From positions 4,278 to 11,274 of the forward strand of contig DMJQ01000112.1 of NCBI GenBank assembly GCA_003457065.1: a stretch of DNA of 6,997 nt. Reading direction: 5' to 3'. Positions 5,731-6,997 of this stretch are shown one piece after another (positions within the stretch are counted from its first letter, which is position 1; each line of letters starts with the position of its first letter). The stretch is from Clostridiales bacterium. GTDB lineage: Bacteria; Bacillota; Clostridia; Tissierellales; Sedimentibacteraceae. Both the position numbers and the translations under genes were made by a program. The notes under the pieces were generated by a model. That model did no database searches and had not been told where the DNA came from. It was given only the letters and a program-made list of their open reading frames with translations.

Positions 5731-5761
5731 AAGGTAAAAGTAAAAAATTGACTTTTACCTT
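5731..5761. repeat. Perfect 11-bp inverted repeat after mntP
   Basis: AAGGTAAAAGT (5731-5741) and ACTTTTACCTT (5751-5761) are separated by 9 bases. It could be a weak terminator for mntP, but only TTAAATTGTATT follows, without a T-run. Its right arm overlaps the -35 box of a possible downstream promoter, so an operator is an equally good reading. Confidence 0.55.
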
Positions 5762-5776
5762 AAATTGTATTAGTAT
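5748..5776 (+). promoter_or_regulatory. Possible promoter of the leader or small RNA before the GntR gene
   Basis: TTGACT (5748-5753), 17 bp, then TAGTAT (5771-5776). An alternative lies further on: TTTATA (5788-5793), 17 bp, TATAAT (5811-5816). Either would transcribe the hairpin-rich segment that follows. Which one is used cannot be decided from the sequence. Confidence 0.4.
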
Positions 5777-5787
5777 TGTAGATACCA
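5776..5787. promoter_or_regulatory. Candidate GntR-type operator
   Basis: TTGTAGATACCA fits the dyad pattern TNGTANNTACNA, close to sites bound by GntR regulators of the FCD class. It follows directly on the -10 box of one possible promoter and lies upstream of a GntR/FCD gene, so autorepression is plausible. A 12-bp degenerate match is weak evidence by itself. Confidence 0.3.
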
Positions 5788-5918
5788 TTTATATTAATAA
5801 AGTTATTAGTTATAATGCCGCAAACAGTTGCGACACCATTACAACGAGGCATTGGATACTCCCGCCGACAAAACATTCCTGCGTCATGTACCTGCTTGTT
5901 GCAGGCACATCTTTTTTT
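5783..5918 (+). ncRNA. Candidate small RNA or attenuated leader
   Basis: The 287-bp spacer between mntP and the GntR gene has no credible gene, but 5810-5918 looks like structured RNA and is richer in G+C than the flanks. AATGCC (5814-5819) can pair with GGCATT (5848-5853). Inside is the hairpin GCAA/TTGC (5820-5823, 5828-5831). The sequence CCTGC occurs twice (5878-5882, 5891-5895), and both copies can pair with GCAGG (5901-5905). A clear terminator closes the unit. A transcript of roughly 95-135 nt results, depending on the promoter. I do not recognise a known RNA family in it. It could be a free small RNA, or a leader in which termination limits the GntR gene. Confidence 0.4.
5886..5918 (+). 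terminator. Intrinsic terminator upstream of the GntR gene
   Basis: ATGT-A-CCTGC (5886-5895) pairs with GCAGG-C-ACAT (5901-5910), with one A/C mismatch and a TTGTT loop, followed after one base by seven T (5912-5918). It lies about 200 bp past mntP and 62 bp before the GntR start, so it belongs to a transcript begun in the spacer or to read-through from mntP. Confidence 0.8.
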
Positions 5919-5980
5919 CTCGTTATAATTGTGATTTTCGCAATGTCAACATACCTTTAGATTGGAGTGATAAAATATAA

Positions 5981-6643
5981 ATGCATGACATTATTTCAAC
6001 AGAAGAAATATACAATGATATTCTAACAAAGATAATCAGTCTGGAACTTATACCCGGAAGCATGATAAGTGAAAATAAAATCTGTGAAGAATATAACGTA
6101 TCCAGATCCGTAATAAGAAATGTTTTCGCACGTTTAACGCAAATTGATCTTATCAATGTATATCCCCAAAGGGGAACATATGTCAATAAAATTGATCTTG
6201 AATATTTAAAAACTGCCCTTATCATCAGGGTAGCAATAGAAAAAGAAATGCTGTACAGATTTATGAAGCTTGAAGACAAAAGCGAAGTAATAAAAAAAAT
6301 GGAAGACAATATAAGTAAGCAGGAAAAATTCCGCGATGAAAAAATATATGTGGAGGATTTTAAGAAACTTGATGAAGAATTTCATAAGTATATTATTCTG
6401 GGAGCGGAAAACAGCAACATACTGTCAATGATAGATGTGTATCTTCTTCATATAAGCCGTTGGAGAAACATATATGTGGCATCGGGGAGACGGCTTTCTC
6501 AGCTCATAGATGAGCACAAGAACATTTTCAATGCCATAAAGGAAAACAATTTACTTAAAGCACTCAGCTGCATGTCGGTTCACATTCACACCATTGAGGG
6601 AATGGTAGGTTTTGTTGAAGAACATGCCGCCTATTTTAAATGA
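5981..6643 (+). CDS. GntR family regulator with FCD ligand domain
   Basis: A 220-residue regulator of the GntR/FadR class. Residues about 5-70 form the winged helix-turn-helix (LELIPGSMISENKICEEYNV, then SRSVIRNVFARLTQIDLINV and the wing QRGTYV). The rest is the all-helical FCD domain. DEEFHKYI (about residues 130-137) and the later histidines in DEHKNIF and HIHTIEG are the positions that bind a metal ion and an organic acid ligand in this domain. The stop at 5978-5980 forces a start at or after the ATG at 5981. GGAG (5964-5967) lies 13 bases before it, longer than ideal, so translation may be weak. An imperfect dyad, ATTGTGA/TCGCAAT (5928-5944), lies just upstream. The target may be the aminotransferase unit convergent to it or genes outside the window. 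The ligand is not predictable. Confidence 0.92.
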   Translation: MHDIISTEEIYNDILTKIISLELIPGSMISENKICEEYNVSRSVIRNVFARLTQIDLINVYPQRGTYVNKIDLEYLKTALIIRVAIEKEMLYRFMKLEDKSEVIKKMEDNISKQEKFRDEKIYVEDFKKLDEEFHKYIILGAENSNILSMIDVYLLHISRWRNIYVASGRRLSQLIDEHKNIFNAIKENNLLKALSCMSVHIHTIEGMVGFVEEHAAYFK

Positions 6644-6677
6644 GCTGATAGAAATTAATAATATGAGAAAGAAAAAA

Positions 6678-6715
6678 TACGCCGAAAATTAATCGGCGCA
6701 TTTTTGTTTTTACTT
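6678..6715. terminator. Bidirectional terminator between the GntR gene and the aminotransferase
   Basis: CGCCGA (6680-6685) and TCGGCG (6693-6698) form a 6-bp G+C-rich stem with a 7-base loop. On the plus strand TTTTTGTTTTT follows, and on the minus strand TATTTTTTC. It therefore suits both convergent genes; the minus-strand gene ends at 6714. Confidence 0.85.
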
Positions 6716-6997
6716 ATTTTTTAAAATCTTTCATAAGTTTTTCAAATATCGGCAGTGCCTTCTCGCATTTTTTCGTATCGACGCAGTAAGCAAGCCTCAT
6801 GTGTGTTTTAGAACCGAAGCCAGTCCCGGGAACTACCAGCATATCATAAGCTTTGGCTTTTTCCGAAAATTCCTCGGAGTCACCGTTTGGTGCTTCTATG
6901 AATAAGTAAAACGCTCCGTTAGGTTTTGCAACATTGTAGCCCATTTTCGTCAGGCCGTTGTAAAGTATTTCACGGTTCTTTTTGTACACTTCCAGAT
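6714..6997 (-). CDS. PLP-dependent aminotransferase class I/II, C-terminal part
   Basis: The last 94 or so residues of a fold-type I aminotransferase; the frame is open to the right edge, so the gene is cut only by the window. Visible family features are LEVYKKNREILYNGLTKMGY, NGAFYLFIEAP (small-domain strand), MLVVPGTGFG and HMRLAYCVD, whose Arg corresponds to the conserved residue that binds the substrate carboxylate. KCEKALPIFEKLMKDF forms the final helix. The PLP lysine lies in the missing part. An internal GTG at 6987-6989 could be mistaken for a start, but the reading frame continues upstream in a family-like way. It probably acts on aspartate, alanine or aromatic amino acids; the C-terminus cannot decide this. 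The gene converges on the GntR gene and shares its terminator. Confidence 0.9.
   Translation of the reverse strand, partial: LEVYKKNREILYNGLTKMGYNVAKPNGAFYLFIEAPNGDSEEFSEKAKAYDMLVVPGTGFGSKTHMRLAYCVDTKKCEKALPIFEKLMKDFKK

Noticed and set aside
5718..5960. 80-codon plus-strand frame after mntP
   Set aside because: No ribosome site, composition changes along it, and it runs through the inverted repeat and the intrinsic terminator.
5886..5960. 24-codon hydrophobic peptide beginning MYLLVAGTSFF
   Set aside because: It looks like a membrane micropeptide, but the ATG has no ribosome site and the hydrophobic codons come from the terminator stem and T-run.

Overview
The window looks like a piece of chromosome from a low-G+C Gram-positive bacterium, most likely an anaerobic member of the Clostridia. 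The evidence is the A+T-rich spacers, strong AGGAG-type ribosome sites, a T-box leader on leuS, a manganese riboswitch on mntP, and a Cys-rich DUF134 protein paired with an Mrp/NBP35 ATPase. The species cannot be named from the sequence alone.

Layout. On the minus strand, 1-578 is the N-terminal quarter of leucyl-tRNA synthetase, preceded by a long leader (579 to about 945) with a T-box aptamer (Leu specifier CUC), its terminator, and an extra hairpin-rich insert of about 120 nt between terminator and start codon. A divergent promoter serves a YibE/F-family membrane protein (1070-2215, +). Next comes a two-gene plus-strand unit, an Lrp/AsnC-type regulator and a LysE/RhtB-type exporter (2397-3490), closed by a 17-bp terminator hairpin. 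Convergent to it on the minus strand is an operon of an Mrp/NBP35 Fe-S carrier ATPase followed by a DUF134 DNA-binding protein (4769 down to 3540). It is transcribed from a near-consensus promoter flanked by two ACATATGT palindromes. Divergent from mrp is mntP (5121-5693, +), which has its own consensus-like promoter and a yybP-ykoY Mn2+ riboswitch with terminator. The 287-bp spacer 5694-5980 contains a perfect 11-bp inverted repeat, a possible promoter, a hairpin-rich segment and a clear intrinsic terminator, so it may encode a small RNA or an attenuated leader. A GntR/FCD regulator (5981-6643, +) follows. A bidirectional terminator then separates it from the C-terminus of a PLP-dependent aminotransferase running off the right edge on the minus strand.

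How it works together. These are several small, independently regulated units: uncharged tRNA-Leu controls leuS; an amino-acid-sensing Lrp protein probably controls the exporter next to it; manganese controls its own efflux pump; and an Fe-S carrier is probably co-expressed with a Cys-rich regulator. I see no phage, IS, CRISPR or defence system and no obviously new multi-gene system. The least explained parts are non-coding: the leuS leader insert, the twin palindromes at the mrp promoter, the repeats upstream of lrp, and the RNA-like spacer before the GntR gene.
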